Source: Propionibacteriaceae bacterium (lineage in GTDB: Bacteria; Actinomycetota; Actinomycetes; Propionibacteriales; Propionibacteriaceae). Taken from it: 16,683 nt of DNA. The notes under the pieces were generated by a model that ran no database searches, was not told the DNA's origin, and was given only the letters and a program-made list of their open reading frames with translations. Made by a program: the position numbers and the translations under genes. This document shows, one piece after another, positions 6,182 through 13,675 of the stretch. The stretch spans positions 1 to 16,683 of the forward strand of contig CAJPNZ010000065.1 of assembly GCA_905372155.1 (NCBI GenBank). Direction: 5' to 3'. Within the stretch, counting starts at the first letter, position 1, and the number at the start of each line of letters is the position of its first letter.

Positions 6182-7534
6182 ATGCTGCTACTCAGTTTCT
6201 CCGTGCGGAACCATCGCAGCCTGCGCGACGAAGTTGTATTGGACCTCACCAGGCCATCCTTCCGCACCCTCCGTCCCAGAGAGGGGGAAACCTGGCAGAA
6301 CCAGATCTACCCGGTGGCGGCGATTCTGGGAGCGAATGCATCCGGCAAATCGGCGATCGTCGATGCCCTGTGGTATGCGAGGTCCGCCATAATGGCGTCG
6401 GCTTCGGGGTGGCTGAACCAAAAAACGATGCCGCGAGATGCCTTTGCGCTGGATGAATCCAGCATGTCAGCCAGCAGCGAATTCGCTTTCGACTTCGTGC
6501 TCGACGAGGTGCGCCACCAGTATCGCTTCGAGATTGACGACGAAGGAGTGGTGGGTGAGTCGCTGTTCGATCTCCCTGGTGCTCGTCGCAGGCGTCTGTT
6601 GCTGCGAGACTCCACCGGAACGGTGAAATTGCACCCGGGTCTTGGGCCGATTGGGCCGGTCGCCAAGCGTGAGCTCGTACTCAGTAGGGCTCTGCAGCTG
6701 GGGCGGGGAGGTCTGGAAAAGATTGCCGGCGGGCTTCTGGGAGGCGTCATGGTGCTGCCGCTTGGTGAAGACCATAGACGTAGCACGGCCAAGAACTTGG
6801 CAGAAATACTGTTGAGCCCTGAGGGTGCCGGAGAATCTTCCAGGGAATATGTTGTTTCTCTCTTGCAGATGGCGGATATCGGTATTGTCGATGCCGGTCT
6901 TGATGAAGAAACGCTTCCGCCCGAACTGCTGGAGGTCAAGCGGCATCCAAACTTGGCGCAGCAGAAACTGTTTGGTGCCGGCGACCTCGTCAAGAGCGAA
7001 GAAAGCTTTCCAGGTTTTTTGGACGATGTGGTGAGAAACCTCTGGTTCGAGCATCAGGGGGATGGGTCGAGGCCGGGAAGGTTGTCCCTCGAGCGCGAGA
7101 GCGCAGGAACCGTGGCCTGGCTCGCGCTGGTGGTCCCAGCCGTGGTGACCCTTCAGCAGGGGGGCGTGTTGGTTGTCGATGAAATCGATTCAAGTCTTCA
7201 TCCCCATCTGGTGGAGATGTTGATCGGGTTCTTCGCGGATGAACAGAAGAACCCTCTTGGGGCCCAGCTGATCTGCACCACACACGACTCCTATCTGATC
7301 TCCCCGCAAAGCAGCGTGAAGTTGGAGCCGGAGCAGATCTGGCTGACGGAGAAGGGGAACGACGGGGCCAGCGAGCTGTACTCACTTGCTGATTTCCCCC
7401 GTCACAAGGGAGCCAATGTGGCGAAGCGCTACTTGAGTGGCCGCTATGGCGGGGTTCCCTCGCTGGCACCCAGTTTCTTGGGGCGGGTGCTTGACCTTGA
7501 TGGGGAACCATCCGCGGTTCAGGACGCGGGCTGA
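6182..7534 (+). CDS. AAA15-family (RloA/AbiLi-like) ABC-type ATPase, probable phage-defence subunit
   Basis: The 450-residue protein has the layout of OLD/SMC-like AAA15 ATPases. Residues 3-22 (LLSFSVRNHRSLRDEVVLDL) are the typical opening strand. Walker A GANASGKS is at 50-57. A long insertion is followed by a signature-like ESAGT (306-310), Walker B VLVVDE (329-334), D-loop IDSSLHP and H-loop His368 in CTTHDSYLI. All ATPase motifs are intact. In RloA/RloB, AbiL and PARIS-like systems such ATPases pair with a nuclease-like partner and act in abortive infection. Here the partner follows at a 1-nt TGATG overlap and is frame-disrupted. The pair interrupts a cobalamin cluster and uses more A/T-ending codons than its neighbours, which suggests acquisition. 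Family is firm; a defence role is inferred from homology and context. Confidence 0.85.
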   Translation: MLLLSFSVRNHRSLRDEVVLDLTRPSFRTLRPREGETWQNQIYPVAAILGANASGKSAIVDALWYARSAIMASASGWLNQKTMPRDAFALDESSMSASSEFAFDFVLDEVRHQYRFEIDDEGVVGESLFDLPGARRRRLLLRDSTGTVKLHPGLGPIGPVAKRELVLSRALQLGRGGLEKIAGGLLGGVMVLPLGEDHRRSTAKNLAEILLSPEGAGESSREYVVSLLQMADIGIVDAGLDEETLPPELLEVKRHPNLAQQKLFGAGDLVKSEESFPGFLDDVVRNLWFEHQGDGSRPGRLSLERESAGTVAWLALVVPAVVTLQQGGVLVVDEIDSSLHPHLVEMLIGFFADEQKNPLGAQLICTTHDSYLISPQSSVKLEPEQIWLTEKGNDGASELYSLADFPRHKGANVAKRYLSGRYGGVPSLAPSFLGRVLDLDGEPSAVQDAG

Positions 7535-8110
7535 TGGCTGCTCGGCGTCCCAAGCGGGCACTGCGTAAGCGAGGACTGGTGGTGACCGAGGGAACCTGTA
7601 CGGAACCCCAGTATGTCGATATGCTCAAACGGCACCTTCGTGGCGGACAGGTCAGCGTGAAGACGGTTGGGGTCGGGCAGTCCCCATGCGGGTTCTCAGT
7701 CGTGCACGCAAGGAGGTGAAACAGGCAAAGCGAAACTCAGAACCATTTGACTGGTGCTGTCTGCTGCTCGACGTGGACCAGCACACCGACCTCGATGAAT
7801 GTCTCAGAGAAGCATCGCGAGACGGCATCAAGGTTCTTGTCAGCAACCTCAAATTTGAGGTCTGGCTGGTGTGGCACGCGACCGACCTGTTGAAGGAACC
7901 AGGGAACTGGATCGGCGCGTGAGGAAAGAAGACATCATGTCCGGCAAGCATCTCAACCGGCGTTTCCCGATCCACAATCACCCACGGGCAGTGGAGAGGG
8001 CTCGCAGAGCAGATCCCGACTTGGCCGCCGGAAGGGTGGGGCCCAATCCGTCATCCGCCATGCCTGTGCTGATCGACCTCATGCGAACCGGGATCATGAA
8101 GTCCTGTTGA
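7534..8110 (+). pseudogene. rloB: RloB-like gene (partner of the AAA15 ATPase), two frame disruptions
   Basis: The first frame starts at ATG 7534 (overlapping the ATPase stop) and contains the RloB opening GLVVTEGTCTEPQY (residues 14-27). It leaves frame at the CCCC of 7682-7685 and stops at 7719. The next frame continues from ATG 7686 with VLSRARKEVKQAKR, the acidic motif LLDVDQHTDLDE, IKVLVSN and KFEVWLVWH, and stops at TGA 7920-7922. A third frame resumes at about 7919 with VRKEDIMSGKHL and ends NPSSAMPVLIDLMRTG at 8110. Each break equals one lost base. Joined, the three pieces give one RloB protein of about 190 residues with its acidic motifs and C-terminal NPS block. The 3' end overlaps cobK (opposite strand) by 17 bp. 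A programmed double -1 shift is formally possible but unlikely. Confidence 0.78.
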
Positions 8111-8840
8111 CCCACGCGAGGGCTTCCCGCGGGGTCGCCACCTGTGGAACGTCCTTCGGGACAGGGGCGCGGCGCACCATGATCACCCGTACCCCCAGGT
8201 CACCGGCGGCGGTCAGTTTCGCCTCGGTCAGGGAACCGCCCGAGTCCTTCGTGACCAACACATCGATCCCCAGGTCGCGCAGCAGCTCCTTCTCGGAGTC
8301 GACGGTGAACGGGCCGCGCTCCAGTAGCGGCCGCCACGAGCCGGGAAGCGGTTCCTCGGGGAGTTCCACCATGCGGGCCGCGACGTCCGGAAGGTTCCGG
8401 TAGTGGTCCAGCGACTGTTTGCCGACCGTCAGCAGCACCTTCTCGTATCCGGCGGCTTCCTCGGAGGCCTCGCCGTGGGAGGCCACCCAGGTCCAGGTGT
8501 CGGCCAGCGGGTGCGAGGCCCAGCTGGGTCTGGCGATCCGCAGCAGCGGTGTCCCGGTCCCCCGGCAGGCCGTCACCGCATTGGCACTGATTCGCTCGGC
8601 GAAGGGGTGGGTGGCGTCAACCACCCGGTCGATCCCGTTGCCCACCAACCAGTCAGCCAGTCCGTTCGCGCCGCCGAAACCGCCGACCCGTACCTCACCC
8701 GCTACGTGTGCTGGTCTGCGAACCCGCCCGGCCAGGGACGTGGTGACCTCGTGACCGTCCGTCACGAGAAGCTCTGCCAGGTCGCGGCCCTCTTTGGTGC
8801 CGCCGAGGATGAGGGTCTTCACGCGGACATTCAACCCCAT
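8094..8840 (-). CDS. cobK: precorrin-6A reductase (CobK/CbiJ)
   Basis: CobK reduces the C18-C19 bond of precorrin-6A (or the cobalt form) with a nicotinamide cofactor. The product is 248 residues, normal for the family. It shows the nucleotide-binding start ILGGTKEGRDLAELL (11-25), VDATHPFAERISANA, LLRIARPSW, VLLTVGKQSL and VLVTKDSGG. ATG 8840 is chosen. The upstream open frame to 8897 would run into ispG, and a GTG at 8822 is an alternative start just before the conserved VKTLILGG. No Shine-Dalgarno is seen. It is now separated from the other cob genes by the ATPase/RloB cassette, divergent from ispG with only 26 bp between starts, and its 3' end overlaps the RloB pseudogene. Confidence 0.92.
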   Translation of the reverse strand: MGLNVRVKTLILGGTKEGRDLAELLVTDGHEVTTSLAGRVRRPAHVAGEVRVGGFGGANGLADWLVGNGIDRVVDATHPFAERISANAVTACRGTGTPLLRIARPSWASHPLADTWTWVASHGEASEEAAGYEKVLLTVGKQSLDHYRNLPDVAARMVELPEEPLPGSWRPLLERGPFTVDSEKELLRDLGIDVLVTKDSGGSLTEAKLTAAGDLGVRVIMVRRAPVPKDVPQVATPREALAWVNRTS

Positions 8841-8866
8841 TGTCCAGTCGTTAGTAATCTGGCCCC
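8841..8866. promoter_or_regulatory. 26-bp divergent cobK/ispG promoter region
   Basis: On the plus strand TAATCT (8855-8860) ends 6 nt before the ispG ATG. On the minus strand TACTAA/TAACGA (8856-8848) ends 7 nt before the cobK ATG. There is no Shine-Dalgarno on either side, so both mRNAs may be leaderless and their -10 elements share the same few base pairs. Only the -10-like boxes and spacing are visible; any -35 contacts would lie inside the opposite gene. Confidence 0.35.
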
Positions 8867-10009
8867 ATGACTGTGAGCCTTGGCATGCCCGCAGCACCTG
8901 CGAAGGTGCTCGCGCCCCGTAGGAAATCCCGCAAGATCAAGGTCGGGTCAATCCACGTGGGAGGCGACGCACCGATTTCCGTGCAGTCGATGACCAACAC
9001 CAAGACCACGGATATCAACGGCACGCTGCAACAGATCGCCGAGCTCACCGCCGCCGGCTGCGACATCGTCAGGGTCGCGGTTCCCAGCGCCGACGACGCG
9101 GAGGCGCTCCCGATCATCGCCATGAAGTCGCAGATACCGGTGATCGCCGACATCCACTTCCAACCGAAATACGTCTTCGCCGCCATCGACGCGGGCTGCG
9201 CCGCGGTGCGCGTCAACCCCGGCAACATCAAACAGTTCGACGACAAGGTCGCGGAGATCGCCAAGGCGGCAACCGAGGCCGGGGTGTCGTTGCGAATCGG
9301 CGTCAACGCCGGTTCCCTCGACAAGCGGCTGCTGGCCAAGTACGGGTCGCCCACGCCGGAGGCGCTCGTCGAGTCGGCTATGTGGGAGGCGTCGCTGTTC
9401 GAACAGGTGGGTTTTTATGACTTCAAGATCTCCGTGAAACACCACGATCCGGTCGTCATGGTGCGCGCCTACGAACTGCTCGCGGAGGCCTGTGAATACC
9501 CGCTGCACCTTGGCGTGACGGAGGCGGGTCCTGCCTTCCAGGGCACCATCAAGTCGTCGGTGGCCTTCGGGGCTCTGCTCAGCGAGGGCATCGGCGACAC
9601 CATCCGGGTCTCCCTGTCCGCTCCGCCCGCCGAGGAGGTAAAGGTCGGCACCAAGATCCTGGAGGCCCTCAACCTGCGGCCCCGGAAACTGGACATCGTC
9701 TCCTGCCCGTCGTGCGGCCGCGCCCAAGTGGACGTGTACACCCTCGCGGAAGAGGTGACGAAGGGCCTGGAGGGGATGACGGCCCCGCTGCGGGTGGCCG
9801 TCATGGGATGCGTGGTGAACGGCCCCGGCGAGGCCCGCGAGGCCGACCTGGGGGTGGCTTCCGGCAACGGGAAGGGCAAGATCTTCGTGCGCGGCGAGGT
9901 CATCAAGACCGTCCCGGAGGATCAGATCGTCGAAACCCTCCTCGCCGAGGCTCACCGGATGGCGGCCGAGATGAACGAGGTGGGCGAGCCCCGGGTGTCG
10001 GTTTCCTGA
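8867..10009 (+). CDS. ispG: 4-hydroxy-3-methylbut-2-en-1-yl diphosphate synthase (flavodoxin/ferredoxin)
   Basis: IspG (GcpE) is an Fe-S enzyme of the non-mevalonate (MEP) isoprenoid pathway, converting MEcPP to HMBPP. The product is 380 residues. The N-terminal TIM barrel shows PISVQSMTNTKTTDI, CDIVRVAVP, IADIHF and VRVNPGN. The C-terminal domain carries the three cluster cysteines Cys280 and Cys283 (SCPSCGR) and Cys315 (MGCVVNGPGEA), and the glutamate that follows as fourth ligand. ATG 8867 begins the family-like SLGMP leader; no Shine-Dalgarno is seen, consistent with a leaderless start. The next gene starts 1 nt after its stop, as in mycobacteria where a GNAT gene follows gcpE. Confidence 0.96.
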   Translation: MTVSLGMPAAPAKVLAPRRKSRKIKVGSIHVGGDAPISVQSMTNTKTTDINGTLQQIAELTAAGCDIVRVAVPSADDAEALPIIAMKSQIPVIADIHFQPKYVFAAIDAGCAAVRVNPGNIKQFDDKVAEIAKAATEAGVSLRIGVNAGSLDKRLLAKYGSPTPEALVESAMWEASLFEQVGFYDFKISVKHHDPVVMVRAYELLAEACEYPLHLGVTEAGPAFQGTIKSSVAFGALLSEGIGDTIRVSLSAPPAEEVKVGTKILEALNLRPRKLDIVSCPSCGRAQVDVYTLAEEVTKGLEGMTAPLRVAVMGCVVNGPGEAREADLGVASGNGKGKIFVRGEVIKTVPEDQIVETLLAEAHRMAAEMNEVGEPRVSVS

Positions 10010-10010
10010 C

Positions 10011-10847
10011 ATGGCGACGAGGCTGCGAACCCTTGGCCCACAGGATTTGTGGGCCATTCAGGAATTTCTTCTGCAGCGCCCCGTCGAGAACCTCTTCCTG
10101 ACGCACAAACTGCACCAGTACGGTGTCGACGAACGCGTGCTCGGGTTCTTCCACGGCTTCGAACGGGACGGGCAGCTGACCGCGGTCTGCATGGACGGCG
10201 GCACGCTGTTTCCCGCCGGCGTCGACCCGGAGGCCATTCCCGCCTTCGTCAGCGCAGTCGGGGAAAGGCGTCACTGCGCTTCCATCCTCGGTCCGAGCAT
10301 GATGGCGCTCGGGCTGTACCTGGGATTGACCACCCGATTCCGTGGCGACTGGATGAACGTGGTGAACGTGAGGCAGCGCCAGCCCCTGATGGCGCTCACG
10401 GGCCCACCGCTGGTGGTTCCCGACCCGCGCGTGCGGCAACTGACCACCCGGGACTTCGACTCCTACCTGGCGGCATCCGTGGCCATGTACACCGACGAGA
10501 TAGGAACCTCCCCCTACAAACACGGACCGGGATACGACGCCCACGTCAAGGACCGTCTCAGGTCGAGGGATGCCTGGGGCGTGGTGGACAACAACGGCCG
10601 GGTGATATTCAAGGCGGACCTGGGTCCCAGGATAGGGGACCACGCGCAGCTTCAAGGGGTGTGGCTGGACCCGTCGCTGCGGGGCAGGGGACGGTCGGCG
10701 GCGCTGCTGTCCGGAATGCTGATCCAGGCCCAGGAACACCATCCGGTCATCAGCCTCTACGTGAACGATTTCAACACTCCCGCCATCCGGCTCTACGAGC
10801 GGCTGGGATTCCGGGAGGTCGGGTCGTTGTCGACGGTTCACTACTGA
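10011..10847 (+). CDS. GNAT-family N-acetyltransferase with N-terminal DUF4081-like domain
   Basis: The 278-residue protein has two parts. The N-terminal half (about 1-130: PVENLFLTHKLHQYGVDE, then GFERDGQLTAVCMDGG) resembles DUF4081. The C-terminal half is a GNAT fold with the acetyl-CoA pyrophosphate loop WLDPSLRGRGRSAALL at about 218-233 and the closing NDFNTPAIRLYERLGF. The substrate is not known. It follows ispG by one base and is presumably co-transcribed. The same pairing (Rv2868c-Rv2867c) is recalled for M. tuberculosis. The synteny suggests an old link but not a function in isoprenoid synthesis. Confidence 0.88.
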   Translation: MATRLRTLGPQDLWAIQEFLLQRPVENLFLTHKLHQYGVDERVLGFFHGFERDGQLTAVCMDGGTLFPAGVDPEAIPAFVSAVGERRHCASILGPSMMALGLYLGLTTRFRGDWMNVVNVRQRQPLMALTGPPLVVPDPRVRQLTTRDFDSYLAASVAMYTDEIGTSPYKHGPGYDAHVKDRLRSRDAWGVVDNNGRVIFKADLGPRIGDHAQLQGVWLDPSLRGRGRSAALLSGMLIQAQEHHPVISLYVNDFNTPAIRLYERLGFREVGSLSTVHY

Positions 10848-10902
10848 TGCGACGTCCTGGTCGTTGCTCTGGAGCATGACCGGATCGGGGGCAACCGGGC
10901 GG

Positions 10903-10930
10903 TAGAGTTCTCCCGTCTCGGACAGGAAGG
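10903..10930 (+). promoter_or_regulatory. candidate proS -10 box and ribosome binding site
   Basis: In the 90-bp gap before proS a TAGAGT hexamer (10903-10908) resembles an actinobacterial -10. The strong Shine-Dalgarno AGGAAGG (10924-10930) lies 7 nt before the GTG at 10938 and decides that start. No convincing -35 was found, so read-through from ispG is also possible. Confidence 0.4.
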
Positions 10931-10937
10931 AACCTCT

Positions 10938-12695
10938 GTGATAACGCGCCTCAGCCAGTTGTTCGTTCGGACCCTGCGTGAAGACCCGGCGGATGCCGAG
11001 GTCGCCAGCCACCGGTGGCTGGTCCGGGCGGGCTACATCCGTCGCGTCGCACCGGGGGTGTACTCATGGCTGCCGCTGGGTCTGAAGGTGATGCAGAAGG
11101 TCGAGGGCATTCTCCGGGAGGAGATGGAGGCCGCAGGGGTCCAGGAGGTGCGGTTCCCCGCCCTGCTGCCCCGGGATCCCTACGAGGCCACCAACCGCTG
11201 GACCGAGTACGGGGAGAACCTGTTCCGGCTGCAGGACCGTCGGGGCAACGACATGCTGCTCGGCCCCACCCACGAGGAGATGTTCACCCTTCTGGTGGGT
11301 GACCTTTACAGCTCCTACAAGGACCTGCCCCTGATGCTCTACCAGATCCAGACGAAATACCGCGACGAGGCCCGCCCCCGCGCCGGTCTGCTCCGGGGAC
11401 GCGAGTTCGTCATGAAGGATGCCTACTCCTTCGACGTCGACGACGCGGGCCTGGAGGCCAGCTACCAGGCCTTCCGGGACGCCTACATCCGCATCTTCGA
11501 CCGTCTCGGGTTGGAGTACGTGATCGTGAAGGCCACGTCCGGGGCCATGGGCGGTTCCGCTTCCGAGGAGTTCCAGGCCGTGTTGTCCGCTGGGGAGGAC
11601 AGTTTCGTGCGCTCCCCGGGAGGTTACGCCGCGAACGTGGAGGCCGTGACGGTCACGCCCCCTCCCGCCGCCGACTTCGAGGACGTGCCCGGTGCCGTCG
11701 TCGTCGACACCCCCGGAACCCCGACCATCGCGTCCCTGGTGGAGATGCTCAACACGAACCACCCCCGCGGAGACCGGGAGTGGGACGCCGCCGACACCTT
11801 GAAGAACGTGGTGCTCAAGGTCACCGAGCCCGACGGGAGCACCTGGCCCTTGGCGATCGGTTTGCCGGGAAACCGCGAGGTCGATGCCAGACGTCTCGCC
11901 GCGGCGCTGGCCCCCGCTGAGGCAGCCCCCTTCGAGGAGGCCGATTTCGCCGCCCACCCGTCGCTGGTCAAGGGCTACATCGGCCCCGGCACGTTGGGGG
12001 AGAAGTCACCCTCCAAGGTGAGATACCTCGTCGATCCCCGGGTGGTCACCGGCACCGAATGGGTAACGGGCGCCGATCAGCAGGACCGCCACGTCATGCA
12101 CTTGGTCGCGGGCCGCGACTTCACCCCCGACGGTGTCATCGACGTGGCCGAGGTGCGTGAGGGAGATCCCGCGCCCGACGGCTCCGGTCCCCTCAGCCTG
12201 GAACGTGGCATGGAGGTGGGCCACATCTTCCAGCTCGGTCGCAAGTACGCCGAGGCGTTGGGCCTGAAGGTTCTCGACCGCAACGGCAAACTCGTCACCG
12301 TCACCATGGGTTCCTACGGGATCGGGGTCTCCCGCATCGTCGCCGCCGTCGCGGAGATCACCTGCGACGACAAGGGCCTCTCGTGGCCGGTGGAGCTGGC
12401 CCCCTACCAGGTGCAGGTGATGGTCACCGGCAAGGGCCAGGAGATGTTCCAGGCCGCCGAGGACCTGGCAGGGAAGCTCTCCGATCTCGGGTTCGACGTC
12501 CTCTACGATGATCGCAAGGCCAGTCCCGGAGTGAAGTTCACCGATGCGGAGATGCTCGGAATGCCTGTCGCCGTCGTGATCGGGCGGGGCCTGGCCAATG
12601 GGCTGGTCGAGGTCCGTAACCGCCGCACCGGGGAGAAACGCGAGGTGCCGGTGACCGACGCCGTCGCCGCGGTCCGGGAGCTCGCCGGAGGCTGA
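10938..12695 (+). CDS. proS: prolyl-tRNA synthetase (bacterial type with editing domain)
   Basis: ProS charges tRNA-Pro. The 585-residue product is the long bacterial form. It has the class II core at the N-terminus (SQLFVRTLREDPADAEV, then VYSWLPLG), LLGPTHEE, motif 2 starting at Arg142 (RDEARPRAGLLRGREF), and KDAYSFDVD. An INS-type editing insertion (about residues 225-405) includes LPGNREVD and GYIGPGTL. Motif 3 GSYGIGVSR follows at about 458-466, then the anticodon-binding domain (VMVTGKG, LYDDRKASPGVKF, VIGRG). The GTG at 10938 is supported by AGGAAGG 7 nt upstream. It converges with the DUF4439 gene, leaving only 11 bp between stops. Confidence 0.97.
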   Translation: MITRLSQLFVRTLREDPADAEVASHRWLVRAGYIRRVAPGVYSWLPLGLKVMQKVEGILREEMEAAGVQEVRFPALLPRDPYEATNRWTEYGENLFRLQDRRGNDMLLGPTHEEMFTLLVGDLYSSYKDLPLMLYQIQTKYRDEARPRAGLLRGREFVMKDAYSFDVDDAGLEASYQAFRDAYIRIFDRLGLEYVIVKATSGAMGGSASEEFQAVLSAGEDSFVRSPGGYAANVEAVTVTPPPAADFEDVPGAVVVDTPGTPTIASLVEMLNTNHPRGDREWDAADTLKNVVLKVTEPDGSTWPLAIGLPGNREVDARRLAAALAPAEAAPFEEADFAAHPSLVKGYIGPGTLGEKSPSKVRYLVDPRVVTGTEWVTGADQQDRHVMHLVAGRDFTPDGVIDVAEVREGDPAPDGSGPLSLERGMEVGHIFQLGRKYAEALGLKVLDRNGKLVTVTMGSYGIGVSRIVAAVAEITCDDKGLSWPVELAPYQVQVMVTGKGQEMFQAAEDLAGKLSDLGFDVLYDDRKASPGVKFTDAEMLGMPVAVVIGRGLANGLVEVRNRRTGEKREVPVTDAVAAVRELAGG

Positions 12696-12706
12696 ACGCG
12701 CCCGGC

Positions 12707-13603
12707 TCAGGAGTTCACCCAGCCCGGCCAGGCAGGAAGCCTTCCACCCAGCGCCTGGACGCGGGGGACCTGGGCCAGAGCCTCGTCCAGCCAGTCCTTC
12801 TCGCCGGCCGCGGACACCGCTCCCGCGAGGCCGTCCAGCAGTTTCAGCTCCAATCCCGCTTGGGCGGCCTGAAGAGATGCGGCGTCGGTGATGGCAGGCA
12901 GTTCGTAGTGACCGTCCTGGCGGGGCCGGTCGGTTCCCAGCGCCGCTATCAACCGGTCACGAAGGTCCTTCAGCTCGGTGTGCCGCGCCAGCAGGACAGC
13001 GTGCTGGGGGTCCTTCTGAGGTATGACGCCCAGCCCTTTCTCGAGCGCCTGCAACAGCGCCCAGACATGGGTGAGCGCGGTACCGAGCGCGATCTTGTCC
13101 GTGATGTCCTGGTACTGGTACGGCTCGCTCGTGGCCTCGCCGGGAAGCGCGGCCGGATTGGTCAGGCCCTTGGCGGCCAGAAGGACCGAGAGATGAAGCA
13201 GCCTCATGGGCTGGTCCCGTGCCTCCCTGAGCGCCTTCGCGGCGGCATCCATCACCAGCTGAGTGGCGGCCGTAAGACCGGCGCCCGGATCGCCGCTCTG
13301 TGAGGCGGAAGGAGAGGGAGAGGCCTCCGGGAACACGGGCTCACCACCGACGAGGGGATCGGTCGCCAGCAGGCGTCTCTGCCAGGCGGAGGTCTGCGCC
13401 AGGGCGGCGGCGCGCCACGGATCGGACTGCCGGGAGACCGCCCCGGACAGTTCCGTCACGGCCGAGGAGAGCATCGACACGCCCGGGTCCTGGGTGGGTT
13501 TGGGGGAGAGGATGGGAAGATCATCCACCATCGGTTCAGGAGCGCAGGCAGTGAATGCCAAAGCTCCCAGTCCTGCAAACAGATGACGGCGGGTCAGCGG
13601 CAT
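12707..13603 (-). CDS. predicted lipoprotein with ferritin-like DUF4439 domain
   Basis: The 298-residue product begins PLTRRHLFAGLGALAFTAC, a twin-arginine-like n-region, hydrophobic stretch and lipobox-like FTAC at 17-20, so it is probably an anchored lipoprotein (Sec or Tat). A proline/serine-rich linker (PEASPSPSASQSGD) interrupts the mature part. The C-terminal half is alanine/leucine-rich and helical (AATQLVMDAAAKALREARD, then LKLLDGLAGAVSAAG), fitting DUF4439. In M. tuberculosis a DUF4439 protein occupies the same place between proS and rimP (from memory). Function is unknown. ATG 13603 is chosen because the signal peptide starts there; TAGAAT (13616-13611) ends 7 nt before it, suggesting a leaderless mRNA. 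Divergent from rimP. Confidence 0.8.
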   Translation of the reverse strand: MPLTRRHLFAGLGALAFTACAPEPMVDDLPILSPKPTQDPGVSMLSSAVTELSGAVSRQSDPWRAAALAQTSAWQRRLLATDPLVGGEPVFPEASPSPSASQSGDPGAGLTAATQLVMDAAAKALREARDQPMRLLHLSVLLAAKGLTNPAALPGEATSEPYQYQDITDKIALGTALTHVWALLQALEKGLGVIPQKDPQHAVLLARHTELKDLRDRLIAALGTDRPRQDGHYELPAITDAASLQAAQAGLELKLLDGLAGAVSAAGEKDWLDEALAQVPRVQALGGRLPAWPGWVNS

Positions 13604-13675
13604 GGCCCGAATTCTAGCCTCCAAGCCACGTAGGATTGTTTTCACAACCGAGCTCACAACCGAATCGGAGCCTTC
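13604..13675. promoter_or_regulatory. divergent promoter region of DUF4439 gene and rimP
   Basis: On the minus strand TAGAAT (13616-13611) is a good -10 just before the DUF4439 start. On the plus strand TAGGAT (13631-13636) could be the -10 of rimP-nusA, giving a leader of about 30 nt with a GGAG (13665-13668) 7 nt before the rimP ATG. TTTTCACAACCGAGCTCACAA holds two CACAACCGA repeats in 13643-13659. No strong -35 hexamers were seen. Confidence 0.35.

Noticed and set aside
7681..7922. Programmed ribosomal frameshifting in rloB
   Set aside because: Two separate -1 shifts would be needed. The second site (GGC GCG TGA) is not slippery and no stimulatory structure was seen, so gene decay or sequence error is preferred.
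12696..12706. Terminator between convergent proS and DUF4439 genes
   Set aside because: The 11-bp gap and its flanks show no stem with a T-run.
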